DNA of 64,000 bases from Actinomycetota bacterium (GTDB taxonomy: Bacteria; Actinomycetota; Acidimicrobiia; Acidimicrobiales; Ilumatobacteraceae): contig JACQZZ010000106.1 of assembly GCA_016213625.1 (NCBI GenBank), forward strand, positions 115,806 through 179,805. Direction: 5' to 3'. The notes under the pieces are model-generated. The model was not told the origin of the DNA. It was given only the letters and a program-made list of their open reading frames with translations, and ran no database searches. Below, in pieces: positions 55,982 to 64,000 of this stretch (within the stretch, counting starts at the first letter, position 1; every line of letters begins with the position of its first letter). Made by a program: the position numbers and the translations under genes.

Positions 55982-57102
55982 AGCACTTGCTCGTCACCAA
56001 CGACTTCCCGCCGAAGATCGGCGGCATCCAGTCGCTGCTGTGGGAGTGGTGGCGCCGGCTGCCGCCCGAATCGTTCGCCGTGCTCACCAGCCCCTACGCC
56101 GGTACGGCCGAGTTCGACGCGGCCCAGCCCTTCCACATCGAGCGCACCCGCGAGCCCGTGCTGCTGCCGCACCCGTGGATGGTGCAGCGCATCAACCGCA
56201 TGGCCAAGGACGTGGGTGCCGATCTGGTGGTGCTCGACCCCGCGCTGCCGCTCGGTCTGGTGGGCCCGTCCCTCGAGCTCCCGTACGACGTGGTGCTGCA
56301 CGGTGCCGAGGTCACCGTGCCCGGTCGTCTGCCGCTCAGCAAGCAGACACTCGGCCACGTGCTGCGCCGCGCTCGCCACGTGGTGGCCGCAGGTGGCTAC
56401 CCGGCCGCCGAGGCCGAGCACGCGGCAGGCCGCAGCCTGCCCATCACCGTGGTGCCGCCCGGTGTCGACACCGAGCGCTTCGTGCCCCTCACCGAAACCC
56501 AGCGACTGGAGGCGCGCCGCCGGTTCGGTCTGGCCGACGGCGCCGAAGTGGTGGTGAGCATCAGCCGGCTGGTGCCGCGCAAAGGGTTCGACACGGCCAT
56601 TCGCGCCGCCGCGCTGCTGCGGCACTCCCGCCCGAACCTCGTGCTGGCAATCGCCGGTGGGGGACGCGACGAAGCCCGGCTGCGTCAGCTGGCCGAGCAG
56701 CTCCACGCACCCGTGGTGTTCCTGGGTCGCGTCAGCAACGACGACCTGCCGCTGCTGTACGGCTGCGCCGACGTCTACGCGATGCTGTGTCGCAACCGTT
56801 GGAGCGGACTGGAACAGGAGGGCTTCGGCATCGTGTTCCTCGAGGCCGCGGCGTGTGGGGTGCCCCAGGTGGCGGGCGACTCCGGCGGTGCCGCGGAAGC
56901 GGTCGACGACGGGGTCACCGGCGTGGTGGTTCGTCGTCCCGACGAACCACGCGACGTGGCGGCGGCCTTCGAGCAACTGCTCGACGACCCGCTGGGCCGG
57001 GCGCGCATGGGCCGGCAGGGCCGCGAACGGGCCGTGCGAGAGTTCTCCTACGACGTGCTCGCGCATCGGCTGGGTGTCTCGCTCGGCGCGCTGGCACAAT
57101 GA
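55978..57102 (+). CDS. Glycosyltransferase family 4 (PimB-like)
   Basis: The 374-residue GT-B fold enzyme begins at TTG 55978, which overlaps the queG stop (TTGA). N-terminal LLVTNDFPPKIGGIQ and C-terminal VSISRLVPRKGFD then EQEGFGIVFLEAAACGVP (E-x7-E) are the GT4 signatures. The closest known relatives include the mannosyltransferases that build phosphatidylinositol mannosides, such as PimB. The following SRPBCC and ROK kinase genes recall a mycobacterial cluster with pimB. The acceptor is inferred, not shown. Confidence 0.88.
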   Translation: MKHLLVTNDFPPKIGGIQSLLWEWWRRLPPESFAVLTSPYAGTAEFDAAQPFHIERTREPVLLPHPWMVQRINRMAKDVGADLVVLDPALPLGLVGPSLELPYDVVLHGAEVTVPGRLPLSKQTLGHVLRRARHVVAAGGYPAAEAEHAAGRSLPITVVPPGVDTERFVPLTETQRLEARRRFGLADGAEVVVSISRLVPRKGFDTAIRAAALLRHSRPNLVLAIAGGGRDEARLRQLAEQLHAPVVFLGRVSNDDLPLLYGCADVYAMLCRNRWSGLEQEGFGIVFLEAAACGVPQVAGDSGGAAEAVDDGVTGVVVRRPDEPRDVAAAFEQLLDDPLGRARMGRQGRERAVREFSYDVLAHRLGVSLGALAQ

Positions 57103-57578
57103 CCCCGATGCATTCCCGACTGGTGCGCACCAACCTCATCGGCACGGCCGTGTTCGTGGCCACGCTGGCCGTGGCCGTTCCCCTGCGATCCGAGCGCGTC
57201 GGCCAGGTGCTCATCGCCGTCGTGTCGCTCGTGCTGTTCGCGGTGGGCATCGCCACCTCGCTATGGGCCTACACCACGGCACTCGAGCGCAGCCGGGTCG
57301 AGGAAGTGGGCGTCGCCAACCTGTTCCTGCTCACCGGCAACACCGCGCCGAAGCCCGTCAAGCGGGCCATGTCGGCGGCGTTGGCCGTGCAGGTGGTGGC
57401 GGCGTTGGTGGGTGCCAGCATCGGCGTCGCCGGTTTGCAGGAGAGCGATCTCAACGCATTGGCGTTCGGTGTCCTGGTGCCGATGTTCGGGATTGGCATG
57501 AATGGCACCTGGGCGGCGCGGTACGGTTCATACGGACCGCGAGTGAACGCGTCGACACCTTCGGGCAGGAACGAGTAG
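57099..57578 (+). CDS. Membrane protein, 159 aa
   Basis: The 159-residue protein has four hydrophobic segments (LIGTAVFVATLAVAVPL; VLIAVVSLVLFAVGIATSLW; AALAVQVVAALVGASIGVAG; LAFGVLVPMFGIGMNGTWAA). No family was recognised. ATG 57099 overlaps the stop of the glycosyltransferase gene, so it may work with it at the membrane. Confidence 0.78.
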   Translation: MTPMHSRLVRTNLIGTAVFVATLAVAVPLRSERVGQVLIAVVSLVLFAVGIATSLWAYTTALERSRVEEVGVANLFLLTGNTAPKPVKRAMSAALAVQVVAALVGASIGVAGLQESDLNALAFGVLVPMFGIGMNGTWAARYGSYGPRVNASTPSGRNE

Positions 57579-57587
57579 AAAACAGTC

Positions 57588-58022
57588 ATGGCTGAAACGG
57601 CGTCCCAGACCACCACCATTGCTGCAGCGCCCGAGCGCGTGTGGGCCATCGCCGCCGACTTCGAGACGTATCCCGAGTGGGCGAAGGACGTCAAGGACGT
57701 CATCGTGCGTGGTCGCGACGAGCAGGGCCGACCCATCGAGGTGGAGTACCGCGCCTCGGCCCTCGGCCGCAGCACGCACTACACGCTCTGGTACGACTAC
57801 AGCGACGCCCCGAACGTGCTCGCCTGGAAGATGCTGCGCGGCGACATCATGCGCACCATCGACGGGGCCTACCACTTCTCGGCCACCTCCGACGGCGGCA
57901 CCGAGGTGCGCTACGACCTCGCCATCGAGCTCGTCGTGCCGCTGCCCGGTTTCGTGAAGCGCCGCGCCGAGGTGCGCATCCTCAACACCGTGCGCGAGCT
58001 GAAGACACGCGCCGAGGCATGA
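57588..58022 (+). CDS. SRPBCC (START-like) family protein
   Basis: The 144-residue protein has the START/Bet v1 fold of polyketide cyclase-like proteins: TTTIAAAPERVWAIAADFETYPEWAKDVKDV at the start and a long C-terminal helix. Such proteins bind lipids or other hydrophobic ligands. The ATG is 9 bases after the preceding stop, and its TGA overlaps the ATG of the glucokinase gene. Confidence 0.88.
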   Translation: MAETASQTTTIAAAPERVWAIAADFETYPEWAKDVKDVIVRGRDEQGRPIEVEYRASALGRSTHYTLWYDYSDAPNVLAWKMLRGDIMRTIDGAYHFSATSDGGTEVRYDLAIELVVPLPGFVKRRAEVRILNTVRELKTRAEA

Positions 58023-58951
58023 CCACTGCCCGACGCGCGGGCATCGACGTCGGTGGCACCAAGTGCCTTGGTGTGGTGCTGTCGCCCGATGGCGATGTCG
58101 TCGCCGAACACCGCCTTCCCACCCCCAAGGGGCCGGAGGCCATCATCGACACACTGGCCGAGGTGGCCGCAGCGCTCGCGCCGTTCGACACCATCGGCGT
58201 TGGCGTGCCGGGACTGGTCACCCGCGACGGTGTCCTCGCCGCCGCGCCCAATCTGGTCGACATCACCCACTTCCGTGTCGGCGAGCTGTTGAGCGCACGC
58301 CTGGGCATGCAGGTGGAGGTCGACAACGACGCCACCTGCGCCGCGGTCACCGAGTGGAAGGTCGGCGCAGCACGGGGCTACGACGACTTCGCGATGGTCA
58401 CCCTGGGTACCGGAATCGGTGGTGGCGTGGTGGCCGGCGGACGGCTCGTGCGCGGGGTGAACGGCTTCTGCGGCGAGATGGGGCACATGGTCGTGCACCC
58501 CGACGGCCCGGCGTGCCCATGCGGTCGACGCGGTTGTTGGGAGCGCTACGCCTCGGGCAATGGTCTGGGCAGGCTGGCGCGCGAGGCGGCGGTGGCCCGA
58601 CGGCTCACACGCGTGGTCGAGATCGCCGGAGGCGACCCCGAGCAGGTGCGCGGCGAGCACGTGCAGGCGGCGGCCCGCGAGGGCGACGACCAGGCGCTGG
58701 AAGTGATCGACACGTTCGGCCGGTGGGTGGCGCTCGGGCTGGTGAACCTCACCAACCTGCTCGACCCCGCGCTGTTCGTGCTGGGCGGAGGGTTGGCGGC
58801 GGCCGGCGACATCTACCTCGAGCCCATCAAGGGATGGTTCAACGAGTTGCTCTACTCGCCGCACCTGCGGCCCCACCCGAAGGTGGTGTTCGCCGAGCTC
58901 GGCGAGCGCGCCGGTGCGGTGGGTGCTGCGCTGCTCGCCGACGTGCACTGA
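58019..58951 (+). CDS. ROK family kinase, glucokinase-like
   Basis: The 310-residue sugar kinase has the ROK pattern: AGIDVGGTKCLGVVL (phosphate 1), VEVDNDATCAAVTEW (catalytic Asp), VTLGTGIGGGVVAGG, and the zinc site CPCGRRGCWERYAS. Glucokinase is the most likely activity, using ATP. It lies at the end of the gene row queG-GT4-membrane-SRPBCC. Confidence 0.88.
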   Translation: MTTARRAGIDVGGTKCLGVVLSPDGDVVAEHRLPTPKGPEAIIDTLAEVAAALAPFDTIGVGVPGLVTRDGVLAAAPNLVDITHFRVGELLSARLGMQVEVDNDATCAAVTEWKVGAARGYDDFAMVTLGTGIGGGVVAGGRLVRGVNGFCGEMGHMVVHPDGPACPCGRRGCWERYASGNGLGRLAREAAVARRLTRVVEIAGGDPEQVRGEHVQAAAREGDDQALEVIDTFGRWVALGLVNLTNLLDPALFVLGGGLAAAGDIYLEPIKGWFNELLYSPHLRPHPKVVFAELGERAGAVGAALLADVH

Positions 58952-58969
58952 GTCGACGCGCATCGGCCC

Positions 58970-59629
58970 TCACGGGTGGGTGCACGCTCCCAGGTCCACC
59001 GGTTCCCCGCCGGCGTTGTCGATGAGGGCTGCGGCCTCGACGATGTCGGTGGCGTACGCCCGGTGCGGATCCGTGGTGCTGCGTGCGAACAGCACGGCGA
59101 CGGCAGCGCCGTCCACCACGAGCACGGAGCCGGAATCGCCCGGGTCGATGTCGGCGTCGACGACGAAACCGCGTCGGTCCCCGGCGCCCTGATGGTCGAT
59201 GTCGTCGACGTTGAGCACCTTGCTCGACGCGGCGAGGAACGGTGTGCTGACGAAGTCGTCGCCACGCCATGCCGCGAAGGTGCCACGTTGCCCGTTGCGC
59301 ATCGAGCCGATGCGCAACGGCGCCACGTCGGCCTCCACGTGCAGGACGGCGAGATCCTTGTTCCGGTCGATGGCCACCACGGTGGCCTCCCGTTCGCTGC
59401 CGTCGGCGAAGACGACCTCCACCTCGTCGGCTCCGGCCACCACGTGAGCGACGGTGAGCACCAACTCGTCGTCGACGAACGACCCGCCGCCGACGAACGG
59501 TCGCTCCTTGCACCCGTCTGCTTCCACGCGCACGGCTGCCGACAGGTCGGGGTTGCTGCCGGGCGCGTCGCCGCACGCCGCGAACGAGAGGCACGCACCG
59601 GCGAGCAGCACGACGCGGCCGGTGTTCAT
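58970..59629 (-). CDS. Trypsin-like serine protease lipoprotein
   Basis: The 219-residue protein has a signal peptide and lipobox (LSFAAC, Cys 19), then a chymotrypsin-fold domain with the triad His (LTVAHVV), Asp (DRNKDLAVLHV) and Ser (DPGDSGSVLVV). It should be an extracytoplasmic membrane-tethered protease. There is no PDZ domain, unlike HtrA. It precedes ppa by convergent or tandem arrangement on the minus strand with 13 bases from the ppa stop. Confidence 0.85.
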   Translation of the reverse strand: MNTGRVVLLAGACLSFAACGDAPGSNPDLSAAVRVEADGCKERPFVGGGSFVDDELVLTVAHVVAGADEVEVVFADGSEREATVVAIDRNKDLAVLHVEADVAPLRIGSMRNGQRGTFAAWRGDDFVSTPFLAASSKVLNVDDIDHQGAGDRRGFVVDADIDPGDSGSVLVVDGAAVAVLFARSTTDPHRAYATDIVEAAALIDNAGGEPVDLGACTHP

Positions 59630-59642
59630 CGCTGGGCGCGGA

Positions 59643-60149
59643 TCAGTGGTGGCCGGGATAGTTGGCGCGGCCGCGGGTGATCTCCTGCCACGCGGCCTCG
59701 CGGCCGGCGATGCCCGCGGTGGACGAGGTCTTGCCCGGCTCGAGTGCCTTGTACACCTCGAAGAAGTGCTGGATCTCGTTCACCAGCTGGGGAGTGAGGT
59801 CGTCCAGGTCGTGCACGTGCTCCCATCGCGGCTCGTTCGGCGGCACGCAGATGAGCTTGGCGTCCTCGCCTGCCTCGTCGTGCATGAACAGCACGCCCAC
59901 CGGGCGCGCCTGCACCCAGACGCCCGGGTACACCGGGTCCTCCAGCAGCACCAGCGCGTCGAGCGGGTCGCCGTCGCCGCCGAGCGTGTCGGGGACGAAG
60001 CCGTAATCGGCCGGGTAGGTGGTGGCGGTGAAGAGCCGCCGGTCGAGGAACACCTTGCCCGTGTCGTGGTCGATCTCGTACTTGTTGCGGCTCCCACGAG
60101 GGATCTCGATGACCACGTGGATGCAATCGGAGGGCAGTTCCTTCGCCAT
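59643..60149 (-). CDS. ppa: Inorganic pyrophosphatase
   Basis: The 168-residue family I enzyme hydrolyses pyrophosphate to phosphate. HVVIEIPRGSRNKYEIDHDTG, then YPADYGFVPDTLGGDGDPLDALVLL (the DGDPLD metal site), and GEDAKLICVPPNEPRW are complete. It pulls PPi-forming reactions forward, including pyruvate phosphate dikinase at the left of the window. It starts at ATG 60149. Confidence 0.96.
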   Translation of the reverse strand: MAKELPSDCIHVVIEIPRGSRNKYEIDHDTGKVFLDRRLFTATTYPADYGFVPDTLGGDGDPLDALVLLEDPVYPGVWVQARPVGVLFMHDEAGEDAKLICVPPNEPRWEHVHDLDDLTPQLVNEIQHFFEVYKALEPGKTSSTAGIAGREAAWQEITRGRANYPGHH

Positions 60150-60196
60150 GGGCGAATGCTCCCACATCGGCGTCGTCGCCGGGTAGACAGGTGCCA

Positions 60197-61426
60197 ATGC
60201 GTGCCCCTCAGTCGTTCCGAGTGTTCCGGCACGGGTCGTTCGCCATTCTGTGGACGGGCTCGCTGGTGTCGAACATCGGCACGTGGATGGAGACGGTCGC
60301 ACTCGGCCGGTACGTGCAGGAACGCACCGGGGAGGCGAAGTGGGCCGGGCTGGTCGCCGCTGCCGGTTTCCTGCCCACCGCCGTCGTCGGACTGCTGGGC
60401 GGCGCACTCGCCGACCGCGTCAGTCGCCAGAAGCTCATCATCGGCGCCTCTCTGGTGCAGGCGACCATCGCGGCCGTGCTGGCCTGGATGGTGGCCACCG
60501 GGCGAGCGACGCCGGGCTGGATCGCGTTCCTCGCCTTGCTGAACGGGTGCGGCGGTGCCATTGGCTTTCCCGCCTGGCAGACGGCCGTGCCCGACATGGT
60601 GCCCACCGATGAGGTGCCGTCGGCCATCGGGCTCAGCTCGGTCCAGTGGAACCTCGGCCGTGTCGTCGGCCCGGCCATCGCCGGCATCGTGATGTCGGTG
60701 TGGGGCATCACCGCTGCGCTCGTCAGCAACGTCGTCAGCTTCTTCGCGGTCACCATCGCGGCGGCGGTGGTCACCATTCCACCACGAATCGGTGTGGCGA
60801 AGCAGGCCATCATGCGCACCATCGCCGACGGCTGGCGCACGGTGCGCACGGTGCCTGCATTGCGGGCGATGAGCGGTGCGATGACCCTTGCCTTCCTGGT
60901 CGCCGCGCCGTTCATCGCGCTCATCCCGGCGATGGTGGAACAGGTGCTGCACGCCGGTCGCGGCGCGAACTCGGCGCTCGTCACGGCGCAGGGCATCGGC
61001 GCGGTGGTGGCGGGGGTGTCGCTCGGTTCGCTGGTGGGACGCTGGGGACTGCGCCGCACGATGGTCACGCTGATGGCGATGCTCGCGCCGGCGCTCGTGC
61101 TCTACGGCGCCTCGCCGAACCTGTGGGTGATGATCCCCGCACTCGGGCTGGTGGGAGCGTGCTACATGGGCTCGCTGTCCACGTTCAGCACCATCGGCCA
61201 GACCCGTGCGCCCGAGCAGTCACGCGGCCGGGTGATGGCCATCAACAACGCCGCGCTCGGCCTGTTGTATCCCATCGGTGCGGTCACACAGGGTGCGTTG
61301 AGCGATCGTTTCGGCCTGCGGTGGGTCACCATCGGGTCCGGAGTGCTCGTCGCAGTCGTCATGCTCACGACGCGCCTGTTGCGGCCCGGCTACACGGCAC
61401 CCATCGATCCGGAGGTCGCCCGTTGA
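60197..61426 (+). CDS. MFS transporter
   Basis: The 409-residue protein has 12 hydrophobic segments and the loop 2-3 motif GGALADRVSRQKLIIGA of the major facilitator superfamily, with a similar motif after segment 8 (SLVGRWGLRRTMVTL). It resembles the EntS/DHA3-type exporters. Substrate is unknown. ATG 60197 is chosen; GTG 60191 is a two-codon longer alternative. Confidence 0.88.
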   Translation: MRAPQSFRVFRHGSFAILWTGSLVSNIGTWMETVALGRYVQERTGEAKWAGLVAAAGFLPTAVVGLLGGALADRVSRQKLIIGASLVQATIAAVLAWMVATGRATPGWIAFLALLNGCGGAIGFPAWQTAVPDMVPTDEVPSAIGLSSVQWNLGRVVGPAIAGIVMSVWGITAALVSNVVSFFAVTIAAAVVTIPPRIGVAKQAIMRTIADGWRTVRTVPALRAMSGAMTLAFLVAAPFIALIPAMVEQVLHAGRGANSALVTAQGIGAVVAGVSLGSLVGRWGLRRTMVTLMAMLAPALVLYGASPNLWVMIPALGLVGACYMGSLSTFSTIGQTRAPEQSRGRVMAINNAALGLLYPIGAVTQGALSDRFGLRWVTIGSGVLVAVVMLTTRLLRPGYTAPIDPEVAR

Positions 61427-62184
61427 ACGCTCCCGAGCCCATCACGCCCACCGCGCCGCGACCCGCGGGACGCACCGTGTTCACCCAGCAGTGGCTGGAA
61501 CTGACGTTCATCCACTGGGCGGTCGACCCCGAGTTGGTGGCGCCGCACATGCCGCCGGGTGTGCGCCCCGATGTGTTTGACGGTGCGTCGTACGTGGCGT
61601 TGGTGCCGTTCCGCATGCGGGGCATCGGGCTCTTCGGCTCTCCGGGTGTTCCGTACTTCGGGTCGTTCCTGGAGACCAATGTGCGGCTCTACGGCGTCGA
61701 CGAGCAGGGTCGCCGCGGTGTGGTGTTCTGCTCGCTCGAAGCCAACCGCCTGGCCACGGTGGCCGTCACCCGCGTCACCACGGGTCTGAACTACCTGTGG
61801 GCGGACATGGAGTATCACCGCGATGGCGATCGGGTGGAGTACCGCAGTCGCCGCCGCTGGCCAGGACCGCGTGGCGCGAGTTCACACGCGGTGGTGCGGG
61901 TGGGTGACCCCACGGAACCCGAGCCGGTCGAGTCGTTCCTGACCGCACGGTGGGGTCTCTTCCTGCCCGATCGTCGTGGCGTCACCTGCTACTGGCCGAA
62001 CGAGCACCCGGCGTGGCCACTGCGGCGAGCCACCCTCGATCTGCTGTCCGACGAACTCGTCGCCGCTGCGGGCTTCGGCGGGCTCGCGGATCGAGCGCCC
62101 GACAGCGTGCTGTTCTCCGAAGGGGTGCACACACGGTTCGGTCCGCGCCGACGCGGCGTTCACACAGACGTCACGAATTCGTGA
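61423..62184 (+). CDS. DUF2071 family protein
   Basis: The 253-residue protein belongs to the YqjF/DUF2071 family: FTQQWLELTFIHWAVDPELVAPHMPPGVRPDVFDGASYVALVPFRM at the start and later FFLETNVR-like FGSFLETNVRLYGVD and GLNYLWADM. The fold is acetoacetate-decarboxylase-like; no function is known. TTG 61423 overlaps the stop of the MFS gene (TTGA), so they are coupled. Confidence 0.85.
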   Translation: MNAPEPITPTAPRPAGRTVFTQQWLELTFIHWAVDPELVAPHMPPGVRPDVFDGASYVALVPFRMRGIGLFGSPGVPYFGSFLETNVRLYGVDEQGRRGVVFCSLEANRLATVAVTRVTTGLNYLWADMEYHRDGDRVEYRSRRRWPGPRGASSHAVVRVGDPTEPEPVESFLTARWGLFLPDRRGVTCYWPNEHPAWPLRRATLDLLSDELVAAAGFGGLADRAPDSVLFSEGVHTRFGPRRRGVHTDVTNS

Positions 62185-62221
62185 CCCCCGGCGCGAGGTG
62201 CCTCGCTAGCGTCGCCCCGCA

Positions 62222-62842
62222 ATGGAGACCTTCGTGGTGCGAGTGTGGCTGCCCGACCGGCCGGGCGCGCTGGGCCAGGTGGCCAGCCGCATCGGCGCGG
62301 TGCACGCCGACGTCGTGGGCATCGAGATCCTCGAACGCGGGGGCGGGAGCGCGATCGACGAACTGACCGTGACCCTGTCGGACGCTTCGTTGCTCGACCT
62401 GCTGATCTCCGAGATCCGCCAGGTCGACGGAGTCGCGGTGGAGGATGTTCGTCCGGTCGCGCCGGGGCGCCCTGAAGGCTCGATGGCCGCATTGCTCGCT
62501 GCCGAGTCCATCGTGTCGGCGGCACCGGGGGAGCGGTACGGCAACGCCTGCTGCGCGCTGCGCACGCTGGTGGACGGCGACTGGTCGGTGGTGATGCGCT
62601 TGCCCGACGGTGAACTCATCGCCAGCTGCGGCGACCCCGTCGACCTCGAGTGGCTGGCGGCGTTCCTGAACGGCAGCGAGCACCTGGGCAACGACCTCGA
62701 GCACACTCCCGGCGACCTGGTGTGGAGCCGTCTCCCACGCCTCGGCATGGCCGTCGCCAGCGGCCGGTCCGGCCGGGTGTTCCATGCCCGCGAGCGCCAG
62801 GAAGTGCACGTGCTCGGCCGAATCCTCGACGCCCTGCCCTGA
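62222..62842 (+). CDS. ACT domain-containing protein
   Basis: The 206-residue protein begins with an ACT domain (FVVRVWLPDRPGALGQVASRIGAVHADVVGIEILERGG), which usually senses amino acids. The second half (SIVSAAPGERYGNACCALRTLVDGDW ...) is of unknown family. TAGCGT (62207-62212) lies 9 bases before ATG 62222, suggesting a leaderless mRNA. Confidence 0.82.
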   Translation: METFVVRVWLPDRPGALGQVASRIGAVHADVVGIEILERGGGSAIDELTVTLSDASLLDLLISEIRQVDGVAVEDVRPVAPGRPEGSMAALLAAESIVSAAPGERYGNACCALRTLVDGDWSVVMRLPDGELIASCGDPVDLEWLAAFLNGSEHLGNDLEHTPGDLVWSRLPRLGMAVASGRSGRVFHARERQEVHVLGRILDALP

Positions 62843-62844
62843 CC

Positions 62845-62892
62845 ACTTGGGTGCATTCGCCCACCCCCGGGGTGGCACGAATGCACCCAAGT
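62845..62892. repeat. Palindromic repeat A (terminator-like)
   Basis: ACTTGGGTGCATTCG (62845-62859) pairs with CGAATGCACCCAAGT (62878-62892), and CCCACCCC with GGGGTGG, with a one-base indel. It starts just after the ACT-domain gene's stop and reaches the first base of the AbiEi-like gene's stop codon, so it can end both transcripts. A closely related palindrome lies at 63901-63958. Confidence 0.75.
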
Positions 62893-63833
62893 CAGCCGGT
62901 GAGGGTGGCGACGCGAGCCGCGTAGAGCGCGGCGAGCTCGTCGCAACACCCGCCGATGTCGAGTAGATCGAGGGGCGTGACTCGCTCGACCTGCCATCCG
63001 ATGAGGTGAAGTTGGCGGTCCCTCTGCTTGTCCATCGTCGTGCCGAGCAGGTCGAGATGTGCCGGATGTGCATCGATCTCCACGGCCCATCACAGCTCGG
63101 CGACCGCGAGATCGATGCGGACCGTGCGGCCATCTGGAAGATGGAGCAACTCCACCTGCGGGACGACCGGGACACCACGCTGGTGGAGCTGCTCGAGCAC
63201 CAGGAGCTCGGGATGAGACTCCGAAGGTGCGCGTCCCCGCCGGCGGAGGAGCGTCGTGGCGAATCGTGCGGAACCCGGCCGGCCCCGTGCGCAGAGTTCT
63301 CGTGCGATGGCTCCGAGTTCAATCTCCGTGCACTTCTGTTCGTGGAGCATCTGCTCGATGACGGATGCGAGGTTGCGAGGCCCGAGGTCGGCGGCCAGGT
63401 CGAAGGCGAGGCGTGGCCACGTCGCCACGACCATTCCGTTGTCGAGGTGCCGCCGATGAGATTCCGGCAAGTGCCGTGTGCGGCGCACACGTACGAACCG
63501 AGGAACATCGGCGCGAGACCCGTGGGGCAGGCTGAAGTGCACAGGAGAGGTGGGCGGCATCCGTCGTAGCCCCTCGAGCTTTCCCAAGGTCGGTCCCGTG
63601 ACCATCCCCTTCGGGTGTTGGAGGCAGAGCGTGATGAGCCTCGTCTCGAGTGTCTCCGTGAGCCCAATGACTCGAAACACGGAGTGCCCTGCGTGCTCGA
63701 AGACACCGCGGTCCACGAGTCGCTCTCGCTGTGCTCTGGAGACGCCGGCCGCACTCAATTGACCGACGGTGATGATGTTGCGCTGCCGTTGCAACACGTG
63801 GAGCGCGGCAGGAGGCAGGTCGAGTGTGGCCAT
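62892..63833 (-). pseudogene. AbiEi antitoxin-domain/DUF559 protein, interrupted by one in-frame TGA
   Basis: The frame from ATG 63833 to TGA 62892 has 314 codons with a single TGA at 63090-63092 (codon 248). The first part has an AbiEi-type winged helix (LQRQRNIITVGQLSAAGVSRAQRERLVDRGVFEHAGHSVFRVIG) and the rest a DUF559/Vsr-like nuclease fold. The stop falls in the core strand, between RIDLAVAEL and WAVEIDAHPAHLDL. The change CGA (Arg) to TGA would explain it. Without read-through the product lacks the nuclease's C-terminal third. AbiEi is normally an antitoxin; no AbiEii toxin gene is adjacent. Confidence 0.8.
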
Positions 63834-63858
63834 GGCTCACCTCTGGATGAAGTCGATC

Positions 63859-64000
63859 GCAGGGGGAGTCGCCAGGTGGAACCTATCGGAGCCGCGCTCC
63901 GATCAAATCGGGTGCATCCATGCCACCCCGGGGTGGCATGGATGCACCCGATTTGATCGGAGCGCGGCTCCGATAGGTTCCACCTGGCGACTCCCCCTGC
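63859..64000. repeat. Perfect spacer-free palindrome of at least 142 bp at the window end
   Basis: Every base of 63859-63929 is the complement of 63930-64000 in reverse, with no mismatch and no loop. The palindrome reaches the last base of the window and probably goes on. Its core (63901-63958, with CCACCCC|GGGGTGG at the centre) is related to the palindrome at 62845-62892. The outer part (GCAGGGGGAGTCGCCAGGTG and its mirror) is not. It lies just upstream of the AbiEi-like gene. It may be an inverted duplication or an assembly fold-back. Confidence 0.9.

Noticed and set aside
63090..63092. Selenocysteine at the in-frame TGA of the AbiEi-like gene
   Set aside because: The family has no cysteine or selenocysteine at this position and no bacterial SECIS-type stem was seen right after it; a nonsense change is simpler.

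Overview
The window reads as the chromosome of a high-GC actinobacterium, most likely of the class Acidimicrobiia. The signs are a WhiB regulator, an F420-type (LLM) oxidoreductase, a DUF222/HNH '13E12'-type gene, Gram-positive/actinobacterial LexA boxes (GAAC-N4-GTTC), an RNase P RNA gene, and many GTG/TTG starts with TAnnnT -10 hexamers lying 6-9 bases before the start codon, as in leaderless transcripts. The class assignment is inference. About 68 protein genes (4 small or doubtful), 3 disrupted genes, 3 tRNAs and rnpB are supported. Coding density is high and no stretch over about 300 bases lacks a gene or an RNA or mobile-element remnant.

Layout. 1-3.1 kb: end of an M16 peptidase, a membrane protein, YgfZ, an MmcQ/YjbR protein and an M50 site-2 protease. 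3.2-10.9 kb: pyruvate phosphate dikinase, AIM24, TerC, dnaG overlapping the primary sigma factor gene, then tRNA-Asn and tRNA-Met. 11-16.2 kb: GH1 beta-glucosidase, a broken glutathione peroxidase, three uncharacterised proteins, an inositol-phosphatase-family enzyme and tRNA-Val. 16.3-18.1 kb: a small accessory patch with a HEPN-like gene and the tail of an IS256-family transposase. 18.1-31.5 kb: PPK2, a TetR repressor with a perfect operator facing an oxidoreductase gene, alpha/beta hydrolase, P450, cNMP-binding protein, a PAS-GGDEF cyclase, metallophosphoesterase, homocysteine methyltransferase, CoA transferase, cold-shock protein, and Gfo/Idh plus LLM oxidoreductases.

31.5-39.4 kb: class A penicillin-binding protein, zinc-ribbon coiled-coil protein, membrane hydrolase-like protein, histidine phosphatase, methyltransferase, J-domain protein, rnpB and a pair of exported ferritin-like proteins. 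39.4-44.4 kb: a glycerol-3-phosphate operon on the minus strand (glpD, an alkyl-DHAP-synthase-like flavoenzyme with an in-frame TAG, a membrane protein, an FGGY kinase). 44.4-47.4 kb: a peroxide/iron-stress cluster (Fur/PerR-type regulator, rubrerythrin, double 4Fe-4S/CCG protein, DUF3501). 47.5-54.9 kb: WhiB, trpD, a homoserine-kinase-like GHMP enzyme, an SOS-type divergon (DEDDh exonuclease-GIY-YIG and NYN proteins around two tandem LexA boxes), a DUF222-HNH gene, hisA and a small CxxC protein. 54.9-62.8 kb: queG, a GT4 glycosyltransferase, membrane protein, SRPBCC, ROK glucokinase, exported serine protease, pyrophosphatase, MFS transporter, DUF2071 and ACT-domain protein. 62.8-64 kb: an AbiEi-DUF559 gene with an in-frame TGA, bracketed by related palindromes, the second inside a perfect spacer-free palindrome running off the window end.

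The most interesting items are the tandem LexA boxes, the rubrerythrin/Fe-S/DUF3501 cluster, the HEPN-like gene beside an IS remnant, the terminal palindrome, the three disrupted genes, and two small reading frames (23787-23930 and 26820-26840).
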